Below, piece after piece: positions 1-6,948 of a stretch of DNA of 8,701 nt. The notes beneath the pieces were generated by a model. The model was given only the letters and a program-made list of their open reading frames with translations. It was not told the origin of the DNA and made no database searches. Origin of the DNA: Rhodobacteraceae bacterium UBA6273 (lineage in GTDB: Bacteria > Pseudomonadota > Alphaproteobacteria > Rhodobacterales > Rhodobacteraceae); assembly GCA_002440625.1 (NCBI GenBank), contig DJUV01000164.1:1-8701 (forward strand), written 5' to 3'. Every line of letters begins with the position of its first letter. Within the stretch, counting starts at the first letter, position 1. Both the position numbers and the translations under genes were made by a program.

Positions 1-4
1 CGCA

Positions 5-1825
5 TCAGAAGGCCTGCCCGATGCCGAAGTAAATCTGCATTCCATCCCCGGTCGACCCCGAAACCGGCATGGCGAGGTCGAACCGTATCGGCCCGAAGCC
101 CGTCTCATAGCGCAAGCCAAGGCCCGCGCCGGCGTGGGCTTCAGTCGCGCCGCCGAAGAAATCGCCGGAGGTGATGTAGCCGAAATCGTAGAAGGCCACG
201 GCGCCAACCTTTTCGGTCATTTCGGCGCGAAGTTCCCCCGACAGGCCTACAAAGCTGGCGCCGCCGGTGTCGATGGTGCCGCCGCCCGGTCGCGCCGAAT
301 TGACGCTTAGTGACTGATAGGGTTGGCCCCGCACAGTACCGCCGCCGCCGGAGTAGAAAAGAAGGTCGGGCGGGGTCTGCAGGATGCCCGAACCGCTGAC
401 CGTTCCCGCCTGCACCCGCGCCGCCAGCACGAACTTGCCGTCTGGCCCGAAGGACCGGTAGATCCGGGCATCGGTCTTGAACTGCGCCCCCGACCCGGTG
501 CCGTCAAAGCCGAGGAACGGGGTGATACCGGCCTGCAGGTAGAAGCCTTTTTTCGCGTTGACCGGATCATTGCGGCGCTCCCATGTCAGCGAGACGGGAA
601 GCGACAGGGATTTGTAGTAAAGGCTGCCGATGTTGTCGGTCGCCGTCTCATTGGAATAGGTGATCGCGGCCTCTGCCGTCAGCGTGTCGCCAAAGATGCG
701 CGTCAGGCCGAAGGTCACCGCCTGGCGGTCGACCTGCCAGTCGGCGAGGTCAAGGCGCTGAACGCGCAGGTCGACGAAGGCCGTCGCATCCGTCACAGGC
801 GTCGCCGGGCGGTCGATGCGGACGCCCGCGTCATAGCCCATTTCGCTGTCCTGACCGCCGATGCGGGTCAGCGCGGCGTCGAACTTCAGCCTTTCGCCGC
901 CACCCAGAAGGTTGCGGTGCAGCCAGTAGCCAGAGAGATCCAGCCCTTCCGATCCTGACACTTCCGCGCCGAAGCCAAAGCGGCGGAGCTTGTCTTCGGT
1001 CAGCGCCAGATCGACATCGAGCGTGCCGTCCGCACCGGCAGTTTCGCTTTCGGTCAGCGCGACCGAACTGAAGATGCCGGTCCGGCGCAGCCGCTTTGCG
1101 ACGGTTTCAAGCTCTTTCGGGCTATAGACCTCGCCCTCTGGGAAGCCGGCGATCTTGAGGATTCGTTCGAGCCGCATGCGCTCGTTGCCAGTAACATTGA
1201 GCGTGCCGAAGCGCAGCCTTGGTCCGGGGTCAAGGAGGATCTCGGAGCTGAGAAGATGGGTGCGGTGGTCGGCAACGACCGACTGGCCTGCAACTGCCGC
1301 CTTGGCGTGGCCGAGGTTGCGCCAACCATCGACGCCAGCATCGGCGGCGGCGACGATGGCCGTGGATTTCGCGGGCAGGGTGTCGCGGTAATCGGCGGGA
1401 AGCACGGTTCGGCGGGCATAGGGCTTCATCCGCGCCGCCGAGAAGGTGAACTGCGGGCCCGGCGTCACCGAAACCGTGATCCGGGAAATCTGTCGTGGGG
1501 CATCGAGCGGCGCGATATCCGCCGCCTCCTTGCCGTCGATCAGGATGCTGATGACACCGGAATAATAGCCCTCGGCGTAAAGTGCCCCGACCAGATGGGC
1601 ATACTCGGCCCGTGCCGAGGCAAAAAGCGTTTGCGGATCGGTGGTTTTCTCGTCTTCAGCGCTGAGGAGGAGGGACGCGTTCTTCAGCTTGTCGCGTAGG
1701 TCGTCGCTGGCCCCCGGTGTCTGAAAACTCAGCCGGTCAAGGGCGCGCCCCTCGCGCAAGGGAAATGGCAACAGTGCCGCACCGGCGAGCGTCGCCAAAA
1801 GGACGCTTCGAAAGTGCCGATGCAT
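5..1825 (-). CDS. tamA: TamA/BamA-family outer-membrane assembly protein (Omp85)
   Basis: This is a 606-residue Omp85-family protein. In this family periplasmic POTRA domains feed a 16-stranded outer-membrane barrel, and TamA works with TamB in outer-membrane protein assembly and lipid transport. What is visible: an N-terminal signal peptide (basic start, hydrophobic residues 7-22, likely cleavage near residue 28); POTRA-like segments, the clearest at about 204-260 (GTLNVTGNERMRLERILKIA, then an RTGIFSSV turn); a barrel from about 280; an L6-loop VRG motif at 498-500 preceded by a glycine run; and a C-terminal aromatic beta-signal ending in Phe606. I chose the ATG at 1825 because a GGGGGG ribosome site lies about 7 bases upstream and the signal peptide then begins at once; an in-frame ATG 39 bases earlier only adds a polar leader. 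The length and the few POTRAs favour TamA over BamA, which is usually longer. The usual partner tamB would lie beyond the left edge. Confidence 0.92.
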   Translation of the reverse strand: MHRHFRSVLLATLAGAALLPFPLREGRALDRLSFQTPGASDDLRDKLKNASLLLSAEDEKTTDPQTLFASARAEYAHLVGALYAEGYYSGVISILIDGKEAADIAPLDAPRQISRITVSVTPGPQFTFSAARMKPYARRTVLPADYRDTLPAKSTAIVAAADAGVDGWRNLGHAKAAVAGQSVVADHRTHLLSSEILLDPGPRLRFGTLNVTGNERMRLERILKIAGFPEGEVYSPKELETVAKRLRRTGIFSSVALTESETAGADGTLDVDLALTEDKLRRFGFGAEVSGSEGLDLSGYWLHRNLLGGGERLKFDAALTRIGGQDSEMGYDAGVRIDRPATPVTDATAFVDLRVQRLDLADWQVDRQAVTFGLTRIFGDTLTAEAAITYSNETATDNIGSLYYKSLSLPVSLTWERRNDPVNAKKGFYLQAGITPFLGFDGTGSGAQFKTDARIYRSFGPDGKFVLAARVQAGTVSGSGILQTPPDLLFYSGGGGTVRGQPYQSLSVNSARPGGGTIDTGGASFVGLSGELRAEMTEKVGAVAFYDFGYITSGDFFGGATEAHAGAGLGLRYETGFGPIRFDLAMPVSGSTGDGMQIYFGIGQAF

Positions 1826-1872
1826 ACAGATACCCCCCTGAACCGAAACGCCGCCGCACCTCAAGTCGTCGC

Positions 1873-1915
1873 AAAAAACGAACGGAAGTTCCAGACGCCT
1901 TGCGCCGGAACGGCG
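1873..1915 (-). terminator. weak terminator-like hairpins and T6 tract after idi
   Basis: Reading the minus strand in the 154-base gap between idi and tamA, there is a 5-bp GC hairpin (CGCCG-ttc-CGGCG, 1915-1903). A short GAAC-ttcc-GTTC stem follows (1891-1880), and one base later a run of six T (1878-1873). This could end the fxsA-secB-idi transcript, but both stems are short and the T run follows the weaker one. I saw no convincing sigma-70 promoter for tamA in the rest of the gap, so read-through into tamA is also possible. Confidence 0.22.
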
Positions 1916-1979
1916 ATTCCTCGCGCCTTGCCCGCGATAACGTGATCGGTCCCAGGGCGGTGCGCTTCACAAGGCGCCG

Positions 1980-2528
1980 TCAGCGGCCGGTGCTTGCTGC
2001 CGGTCTTGCGCCAAAGAGGATGTCGAGATGATCGGCGAGATAGATGCGGAGCCACGGCGTGTAGCGGTCGGGCTGCAACGCGATGTCGCGCTGCAGCTCT
2101 GGAAGCGGGGTCCAGCGTACCTCCATCACTTCGGACGGATCGGGGGCGAGCGGCAGGTCGGGCGCAACCTCAGCCATGAAGATGTCCACCACCTCATGCT
2201 CGATCATGCCGCCGCCGACATCGGCGCGGTATTCGACCTGCCCGGCGGCACGGGGCGTCACGCCGTGGATGCCGAGTTCTTCGGCCAGACGGCGTTCAGC
2301 ACAATCGGCGGCGGTTTCATCCCAATGCGGATGGGTGCAGCAGGTATTCGCCCAGAGGCCGGGGGTGTGATACTTCCCCAGCGCCCTCCGTTGCAGAAGG
2401 ATCGCGCCGCCTGCATGAAGAAAGACAGACACCGCCTTGTGGCGGAGCCCGTCGCGATGCGCCTGGAGCTTGTCAAAGGGCCGGAGCCGGCCTTCAACCC
2501 AGGCCGGAATCAGCGTGGCCGCGGTCAC
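1980..2528 (-). CDS. idi: isopentenyl-diphosphate delta-isomerase, type I
   Basis: A type I (Nudix-fold, metal-dependent) isomerase of 182 residues that interconverts isopentenyl diphosphate and dimethylallyl diphosphate, the building blocks for quinones, bactoprenol and carotenoids. Visible family marks: RHKAVSVF with metal-ligand His30; the GKYHTPGLWANTCCTHP block with the expected catalytic Cys64 and His66; the Nudix-like helix RRLAEELG at 79-86; and IEHEVVDIF with Glu110 and Glu112 at the second catalytic/metal site. The reading frame stays open for another 54 codons upstream, but that part lies inside secB and resembles no isomerase. The GTG at 2528 gives an N terminus (MTAATLIPAWVEGRL) like the R. 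capsulatus protein. The GTG shares two bases with the secB TGA, so translation is probably coupled to secB. Identity is very secure; the start is well supported. Confidence 0.97.
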   Translation of the reverse strand: MTAATLIPAWVEGRLRPFDKLQAHRDGLRHKAVSVFLHAGGAILLQRRALGKYHTPGLWANTCCTHPHWDETAADCAERRLAEELGIHGVTPRAAGQVEYRADVGGGMIEHEVVDIFMAEVAPDLPLAPDPSEVMEVRWTPLPELQRDIALQPDRYTPWLRIYLADHLDILFGARPAASTGR

Positions 2529-3025
2529 GACACCTGTTGCGGGGTCTGCGTGGCCGCCGCCCGGCGCGAAAGTTCCTGCCGGTAGAGTGCCAGGAAATCG
2601 ACCGTGTCGATGTTGAGCGGTGGAAAGCCGCCATCGCGCGTCACGTCCGAGATGATCCGCCGCACGAAGGGGAAGATCATCCGCGGGCATTCGATCAGGA
2701 GGAACGGATGAAGCTGATCCTCCGGCACGCCCTCGATGTGGAAGATGCCGCCGTAATCCAGTTCAAGGAGGAACAGGGGCGCCTTGTCGGCCTTGTTGGC
2801 CGAGGTCACCTTGAACTTGCTGACGACTTCATACTGGTTTTCGACATTGCGCTTGCGGGCGTCGAGGCTGACCTGAACCTGGATGTCCGGCTGGACCTCG
2901 GCATTGGTCAGGCCCTTTTGCGCCACGACGTTTTCGAACGACAGGTCGCGGACATACTGGCCCAGCACCTGCATCTTGATCTGCGGCGCCGTCGGCGCCC
3001 CGTTGCCGTTGGTGGTTTCGGCCAT
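2525..3025 (-). CDS. secB: protein-export chaperone SecB
   Basis: A 166-residue SecB, the cytoplasmic tetrameric chaperone that holds preproteins unfolded and delivers them to SecA. Conserved SecB segments are seen in order: QYVRDLSFEN (24-32), a beta core with LFLLELDYGGIFHI (84-97), the IECPRMIFPFVRRII block (111-125) and GGFPPLNIDTVDFLALY (132-148). A Gln/Ala-rich tail ends the protein. I chose the ATG at 3025 (MAETTNG), the usual MAE-type start in this group. An AGGAG site sits 12 bases upstream of it, rather far. A GTG three codons earlier has that same site only 3 bases away, which is too close, but it cannot be fully excluded. The gene follows fxsA on the same strand after 63 bases and is interlocked with idi downstream. 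Confidence 0.97.
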   Translation of the reverse strand: MAETTNGNGAPTAPQIKMQVLGQYVRDLSFENVVAQKGLTNAEVQPDIQVQVSLDARKRNVENQYEVVSKFKVTSANKADKAPLFLLELDYGGIFHIEGVPEDQLHPFLLIECPRMIFPFVRRIISDVTRDGGFPPLNIDTVDFLALYRQELSRRAAATQTPQQVS

Positions 3026-3088
3026 ATCGAACACTCTCTCCTGAGGACCGTTATTTGGCGGGCGGTTTAGCAGCTTGCCTGCGCCGCC

Positions 3089-3568
3089 TCAATGCCGTGT
3101 CCAGCCCGACGGGCGGTTTCGCTCCGGCGGCGTAGGTGTGTCGATCTCGGTGAAGTCGCCGTCGATGATATCGGGACGGTGCGGTTCCCGACGTGGGGGG
3201 GTGCCGAATTCGAACCGCTCCACCGTGATCCGGCGTGACAGAAAGCGAAGAACGGCCGCGCGCACCGGCTTGATGAGAAGGAGGATACCAAGCGTATCGG
3301 TGAAAAAGCCCGGTGAGATGAGAAGCGCACCGGCAAGAAGAATCATCGCCCCATGCGCGATCGGCTCACGCGGGTCGCGCAGTTCCTGAAGCGAGCTGCG
3401 CAGGTCGGCCATTGCCACCGCGCCCTGCATCCGCACCAGCCAGCTTCCGGCAATGGCGGTCAGAAGCACGATGGCCAGCGTCCAGCCAAGGCCGATGACG
3501 CCCCCGACCTTGATGAAGAGCGTGATTTCGATCAGCGGAATGGCGATGAACGCCAGTAGCAGCCACAT
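3089..3568 (-). CDS. fxsA: FxsA-family membrane protein
   Basis: A 159-residue FxsA-family protein of the cytoplasmic membrane. In E. coli FxsA overproduction relieves F-plasmid exclusion of phage T7; its ordinary role is unknown. The sequence shows three hydrophobic stretches at about 2-18, 23-42 and 73-100. The family signature ISPGFFTDTLGILLLIKPVR (84-103) is present, and a hydrophilic cytoplasmic tail carries the common acidic DIIDGDFTEID segment (133-143). The frame is open 29 codons further upstream, but the ATG at 3568 starts directly with the first membrane segment and has a GGAAAGGAAAG ribosome site a few bases before it. It is probably the first gene of the fxsA-secB-idi group and is divergent from the Tim44-like gene. 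Confidence 0.95.
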   Translation of the reverse strand: MWLLLAFIAIPLIEITLFIKVGGVIGLGWTLAIVLLTAIAGSWLVRMQGAVAMADLRSSLQELRDPREPIAHGAMILLAGALLISPGFFTDTLGILLLIKPVRAAVLRFLSRRITVERFEFGTPPRREPHRPDIIDGDFTEIDTPTPPERNRPSGWTRH

Positions 3569-3613
3569 GTCTTTCCTTTCCGGCCGTCTGTGGACTTGAA
3601 CCGGCCTCTCACC

Positions 3614-3643
3614 TACATAAGTGGGCAGTAACAATATTGCCAA
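3614..3643 (-). promoter_or_regulatory. candidate sigma-70 promoter for fxsA-secB-idi
   Basis: On the minus strand TTGGCA (3643-3638, five of six matches to TTGACA) is followed after 18 bases by TATGTA (3619-3614). This predicts a start near 3607 and a leader of about 38 bases before the fxsA ATG. The -10 match is weak (TAT only), so this is inferred from position and spacing. An 8-base palindrome, CAATATTG (3632-3639), overlaps the -35 edge. Confidence 0.33.
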
Positions 3644-3690
3644 TCCGTCCGGCACCGCCCGATCCCGGCAGAAGCCCAGAAGGCCCGAAT

Positions 3691-4347
3691 ATGAACAGTT
3701 CCATCATCCAGATTCTCGTTCTTGCCGGGATAGCGATTTTCCTCATCCTGCGGCTGCGGAGCGTGCTTGGCACCCGCGAGGGGTTTGAAAAGCCCCCTGC
3801 GCCCGCCCCGGTTCCCGATTCTCGCCGCGGCAAGTTCGAGGTGATCGAAGGCGGCCCCGACCGCGATATCAGCGATCATGTGCCCGAAGGTTCCCCCGCC
3901 GCGCAGGCGCTGGCGGCAATGAAGCTCGCGGAACCTTCGTTCTCCGTGTCCGAATTCCTGCGCGGCGCGCGCGGCGCCTATGAGATGATCCTGATGGCAT
4001 TCGAGCGTGGCGATCTGGCCGAGGTGAAGCCTTTCCTTGCGGCTGATGTCTATGACGCCTTCTCCGAGGTCGTCGCGGCGCGCAAGGCGCGCGGCCTGTC
4101 GGTTGAGGCCGAATTTGGCGGTATCCGCGAGGTGACGCTTCAGGATGCCGAGTTCGACCGCAAGACCAGCGAGGGCGAAGTGACAATCCGCTTCGCGAGC
4201 GAACTGACCTCTGCCACCCGCGATGCTTCCGGGAAGGTGGTGGAGGGCAGCAAAACGGAGCTGCGCCGCCAGCGTGACGTCTGGACCTTTGCCCGGACGA
4301 TGGGCGCGAACGACCCCAACTGGCAGCTTGTCGCCACGGGTGAGTGA
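3691..4347 (+). CDS. timA: Tim44-like (TimA-type) inner-membrane protein
   Basis: A 218-residue bacterial relative of mitochondrial Tim44; the Caulobacter homologue was named TimA and is associated with the inner membrane. One hydrophobic segment (about 4-20) is followed by the typical RLRSVLGTREGFEKPP stretch, a Pro-rich linker (35-43) and the Tim44-like domain (about 85-217). The domain has ARGAYEMILMAFERGDL near its start and DVWTFARTMGANDPNWQLVA (196-215) at its end. In mitochondria Tim44 tethers Hsp70 to the import channel; in bacteria the partner is not established, so an adaptor role is inferred. The ATG at 3691 has an AAGG site 7 bases upstream and places the membrane segment at the N terminus; an earlier in-frame start adds only a Pro-rich leader. 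The stop overlaps the mltA start region, making this the first gene of a coupled trio with mltA and smr. Confidence 0.93.
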   Translation: MNSSIIQILVLAGIAIFLILRLRSVLGTREGFEKPPAPAPVPDSRRGKFEVIEGGPDRDISDHVPEGSPAAQALAAMKLAEPSFSVSEFLRGARGAYEMILMAFERGDLAEVKPFLAADVYDAFSEVVAARKARGLSVEAEFGGIREVTLQDAEFDRKTSEGEVTIRFASELTSATRDASGKVVEGSKTELRRQRDVWTFARTMGANDPNWQLVATGE

Positions 4348-5231
4348 TGCTGCCGGAGCGGGCCGGCGGGACGGGGCGACTCTCCGGCTGGTCGGCAGAT
4401 GATCATGCGGCCGCCTATGCGGTCTGGCGGTTGACGGACAATGTGTCGGCCGCCTGTGACGATCCACGGAGCTTCTTCGAAAGCCGGTTCGTCGTTTCGT
4501 CGCAGCCCTGTCACTTCACCGGCTACTATGAGCCGGAGCTTGAGGGTCGGCGCGCTGGTGATGCGCGCTTTTGCCATCCGCTCCACGCCGCGCCTGCCGG
4601 TCTTGGCGAAGGCCAGGTCTGGCATTCCCGCCGCGAGATCATGGCAGGCGGCCTTCTCGACGGGCTGGAACTGGTCTGGCTCGACAGCGCCATCGAGGCT
4701 TTCCTCGCGCAGGTGCAGGGGTCGGTGCGGGTGCGGCTTGAGGATGGCAGCACCCTCAGGCTCGGCTATGCCGGGAAGAACGGGCATGAGTATCGCTCGA
4801 TCGGTCAGGAACTGATCCGGCGCGGCGCGATTGCCGCCGAAGCCATCTCGGCAGAAGCGATCCGCGACTGGTGCGCGGCCAATCCGGGTGAGGTCGCAAG
4901 GCTTCTGGCCCACAACCCGTCCTATGTCTTCTTCCGCGCCATCAACCTTGCGCCAGACCTCGGCCCCATCGGATCCTCGGGTGTGCCGCTTACCGCGATG
5001 CGCAGCCTTGCCGCAGACCCAGCCCATGTGCCTCCCGGAAGCCCTGTCTGGGTCGAATGCGGCTCTATTCGGGCGCTTTTTGTGGCGCAGGACACCGGGA
5101 GCGCGATCAGGGGCGCAGATCGCGCCGATCTTTTCTGCGGCTCAGGCGCCGAAGCTGGGTGCATCGCATCGGGGCTGAATGCGCAAGGAACAATGCACGT
5201 GTTCCGGCCCCGTGACGCGGTGCCGGCATGA
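4347..5231 (+). CDS. mltA: murein transglycosylase A (MltA), no signal peptide
   Basis: A lytic transglycosylase of the MltA family, which cleaves peptidoglycan between MurNAc and GlcNAc to leave a 1,6-anhydro end. Residue numbers below count from the ATG at 4347 (294 residues). The visible family blocks are CHFTGYYEPELEG (55-67), the GKNGHEYRSIGQELIRRG substrate-groove region (143-160), NPSYVFFR (190-197), and the C-terminal 3D-type block QDTGSAIRGADRADLFCGSG (248-267), whose Asp residues include the catalytic candidate. Compared with the usual GGAI, this copy reads GSAI, and Cys264 sits where an aromatic residue or Gln is more common. The start must be GTG 4344 or ATG 4347, since an in-frame TGA occupies 4341-4343. 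The ATG shares one base with the timA stop. The catalytic domain begins at once, leaving no room for a signal peptide or lipobox, unlike the outer-membrane lipoprotein of E. coli. It overlaps smr by four bases (ATGA). Confidence 0.94.
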   Translation: MLPERAGGTGRLSGWSADDHAAAYAVWRLTDNVSAACDDPRSFFESRFVVSSQPCHFTGYYEPELEGRRAGDARFCHPLHAAPAGLGEGQVWHSRREIMAGGLLDGLELVWLDSAIEAFLAQVQGSVRVRLEDGSTLRLGYAGKNGHEYRSIGQELIRRGAIAAEAISAEAIRDWCAANPGEVARLLAHNPSYVFFRAINLAPDLGPIGSSGVPLTAMRSLAADPAHVPPGSPVWVECGSIRALFVAQDTGSAIRGADRADLFCGSGAEAGCIASGLNAQGTMHVFRPRDAVPA

Positions 5232-5815
5232 GCCGCAAGCGCCGGGGCCTTTCGCCCGAGGATGAAGACCTTTGGCGCCGTGTCGCCGCCACGGCGGTTC
5301 CCATGCACCGGCGGCAAGCCTCGGCCCTGCCGGAGCCTGAGCCGAAAGCAGCCGCCCGACGACCCGTGACCGAGATGCCCGCGGACTTCACCATCGCCCC
5401 GGCGCCGCGCCAGTACCGGTCGCATGTCACGCTGCAACCTTCGGTCGAGGAAACCGTCGCCGCCCATCCTCTCCGCATGGATGCGGGCACCTTCCGCAAG
5501 ATGAAGCGCGGCAAATCTGAGCCCGAGGCGCGGATCGACCTCCACGGCATGACCCTGGCCGAGGCCCATCCCGCGCTGATCGGCTTCGTCCTCAGGGCGC
5601 AATCGGCTGGCAACCGGCTTGTTCTGGTCATCACCGGCAAGGGCAAGCGCCGCGACGATGATGGCCCGATCCCGCAAAGACTCGGCGCGCTTCGCCATCA
5701 GGTGCCGCACTGGCTTCACGCACCGCCGCTTGCCGGGGCCGTCCAGCAGATCGCGCAAGCCCATCTCCGCCACGGCGGCAGCGGGGCCTATTACGTCTAC
5801 CTGAGGCGGCGGTGA
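5228..5815 (+). CDS. Smr-domain (MutS2 C-terminal-like) protein
   Basis: A 195-residue protein with an Smr domain, a fold found at the C terminus of MutS2 and in stand-alone proteins, where it acts as a nuclease on DNA or RNA; some members cut mRNA on collided ribosomes. Residues 1-95 are basic, Pro/Ala-rich and probably flexible. The Smr domain runs from about 100 to 193 and shows all three signature elements: IDLHGMT (103-109), ITGKGK (135-140) and RHGGSGAYYVYLRR at the end (181-194). The segment QVPHWLHAPPLAG (158-170) is typical of the short proteobacterial branch. The ATG overlaps the mltA stop in an ATGA, so it is the third gene of the timA-mltA-smr unit. Its stop lies 10 bases from the end of the convergent hydrolase gene. 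The specific substrate cannot be told from the sequence. Confidence 0.95.
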   Translation: MSRKRRGLSPEDEDLWRRVAATAVPMHRRQASALPEPEPKAAARRPVTEMPADFTIAPAPRQYRSHVTLQPSVEETVAAHPLRMDAGTFRKMKRGKSEPEARIDLHGMTLAEAHPALIGFVLRAQSAGNRLVLVITGKGKRRDDDGPIPQRLGALRHQVPHWLHAPPLAGAVQQIAQAHLRHGGSGAYYVYLRRR

Positions 5816-5825
5816 CCGGTTGGCG

Positions 5826-6929
5826 TCAATGACCGAGAGGCGCCAGCACGATTTCGGTTGCGTTCTGAATGGTCAAAGCAGCGCCGGGCAGCAAGCCGGT
5901 ACGGAGCGCGCCATCAGACGCGAAAGCTGCGTCGAGATCGGGCAGACGTTCCAGCATCGCGATCAGCGCCGGAGAATCGCCGGGGTTGAAATGGCCGGCG
6001 CCGGTGGAGAAGGCCGTGGTATCAACCAGCGTGACCTTCAGATCGGCAAGGCGATCGACATCCTTGATGTTGCCCAGCCTCTGGCGCTGTCCGGTCAGGT
6101 CGGCCGAAAGGCCAAGCGCCCGGTCTTTCCTTGAGGTGAAAATCACGAAAGGTTCTGGCAGTTTGCCGATCTTTTTGGCCTGAGCGCGAAACACATCGAT
6201 GTCGATATCCGGCGAGACAAGGATCACGCCGTCGATCTTCGACATGACGCCCCCGTTCCTTGCAATCGCGATCTGCCTCAGCGCCTCCATCGTGACCTCG
6301 GTGCCAAGCGAATGGGCCACGATAATGATTGTCCTCGCTCCTGCGGCCTCAACCTCGCCCAGCAGTTTCTCAAGCCCGTCTCGGGCGATGGTGGCGCTGT
6401 CGTGGTCATAGGCATAGCCCATGAAATCGCCGCGTGAGGCCCATGAGAAATGCACGAGCGCCGCGGTCAGGCGAAAGTCATGCCCAAGCTGTGCCGCACG
6501 GTAGACGCCTTCATGAAACCGGGTGTTGTAACCATGAACGAAGATCACCGCTTCGCGCTTGTCGCCGGGCTGGCCAAGGATAGCGCGCCTGAGGTCGGCG
6601 CGGAAATCGGCCCCTCCGCGATAGGTCTTCATGTCGGTAGCGAAGAACTGGGTATTCGGGTCCGACTTGGCACCTTCTTTCGGACTGTGGAGCCTGCCCC
6701 GCTTCCGTTCCGGCGGCACCGAGACATCGAGCCGGGCATATTGCATGACCTCAGTGCGCCGGCCGCTGTAACCGCCATAAGACTTGACGTAGGGCGCGCG
6801 GGTCGTGCCTACAAAGACCCGCTCTGTCTGGCCCGATCCGACACTGGAGGGATCCACAACCAGACTGCCACGCGAACTGCATGCGGGCACGAGGAATGCG
6901 ACAAGGAACAGGATAACCAATCGGTTCAT
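5826..6929 (-). CDS. DUF900-type alpha/beta hydrolase lipoprotein, copy 1
   Basis: A 367-residue predicted serine hydrolase of the DUF900 alpha/beta-hydrolase family; the substrate is unknown. Hydrophobic residues 4-14 lead to VPAC with Cys17 as a likely lipidation site, although Pro at -2 is unusual for a lipobox. The hydrolase part has VFVGTTR (38-44), the oxyanion strand VIFVHGYN (128-135), the nucleophile elbow AHSLG with Ser207, SPDID (239-243), a possible acid Asp269 in SRKDRAL, and His313 in GAGHFN. A tail of about 50 residues beyond the His is shared with the neighbouring copy. There is no Asp after the lipid Cys, which by the E. coli sorting rule suggests the outer membrane. The ATG at 6929 gives the signal sequence directly; the ribosome site (AGG, 4 bases away) is poor. 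A good promoter lies just upstream. The gene is paralogous to the one at 7021-8124 and convergent with smr. Confidence 0.9.
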   Translation of the reverse strand: MNRLVILFLVAFLVPACSSRGSLVVDPSSVGSGQTERVFVGTTRAPYVKSYGGYSGRRTEVMQYARLDVSVPPERKRGRLHSPKEGAKSDPNTQFFATDMKTYRGGADFRADLRRAILGQPGDKREAVIFVHGYNTRFHEGVYRAAQLGHDFRLTAALVHFSWASRGDFMGYAYDHDSATIARDGLEKLLGEVEAAGARTIIIVAHSLGTEVTMEALRQIAIARNGGVMSKIDGVILVSPDIDIDVFRAQAKKIGKLPEPFVIFTSRKDRALGLSADLTGQRQRLGNIKDVDRLADLKVTLVDTTAFSTGAGHFNPGDSPALIAMLERLPDLDAAFASDGALRTGLLPGAALTIQNATEIVLAPLGH

Positions 6930-6948
6930 GGGGCCTGAAACGGTAACG

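Noticed and set aside
1826..1900. GGAACTT on the minus strand before tamA as an ECF/sigma-E-type -35 element
   Set aside because: tamA would be a sensible target, but no matching -10 (CGTT or TCTGA type) appears at the right distance; 16 bases downstream reads only CGAC. The motif is short enough to occur by chance.
2028..2585. 185-codon open frame on the plus strand opposite idi
   Set aside because: Idi on the minus strand has all catalytic motifs. The opposite frame gives no recognisable family and is the kind of antisense opening expected from GC-rich codon bias.
2529..2690. N-terminal extension of idi by 54 codons into secB
   Set aside because: The extra residues are the secB sequence in another frame, lie upstream of the normal isomerase N terminus and would double-code a conserved chaperone region. 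The GTG at 2528 fits the family length.
3026..3088. Possible hairpin in the 63-base gap between fxsA and secB (GGCGG paired with CCGCC)
   Set aside because: The stem is only 5 bp with an 18-base interior and no T run follows. It does not look like a terminator or a recognisable leader element.
3613..4467. 284-codon minus-strand frame opposite the Tim44-like gene
   Set aside because: It covers timA, which has clear family motifs and a ribosome site; the antisense product is Arg/His-rich and unlike any family I know.
4140..5027. 295-codon minus-strand frame opposite mltA, and a similar 283-codon one over 4922-5773
   Set aside because: Both mirror well-supported plus-strand genes (mltA, smr) and show no domain signature.
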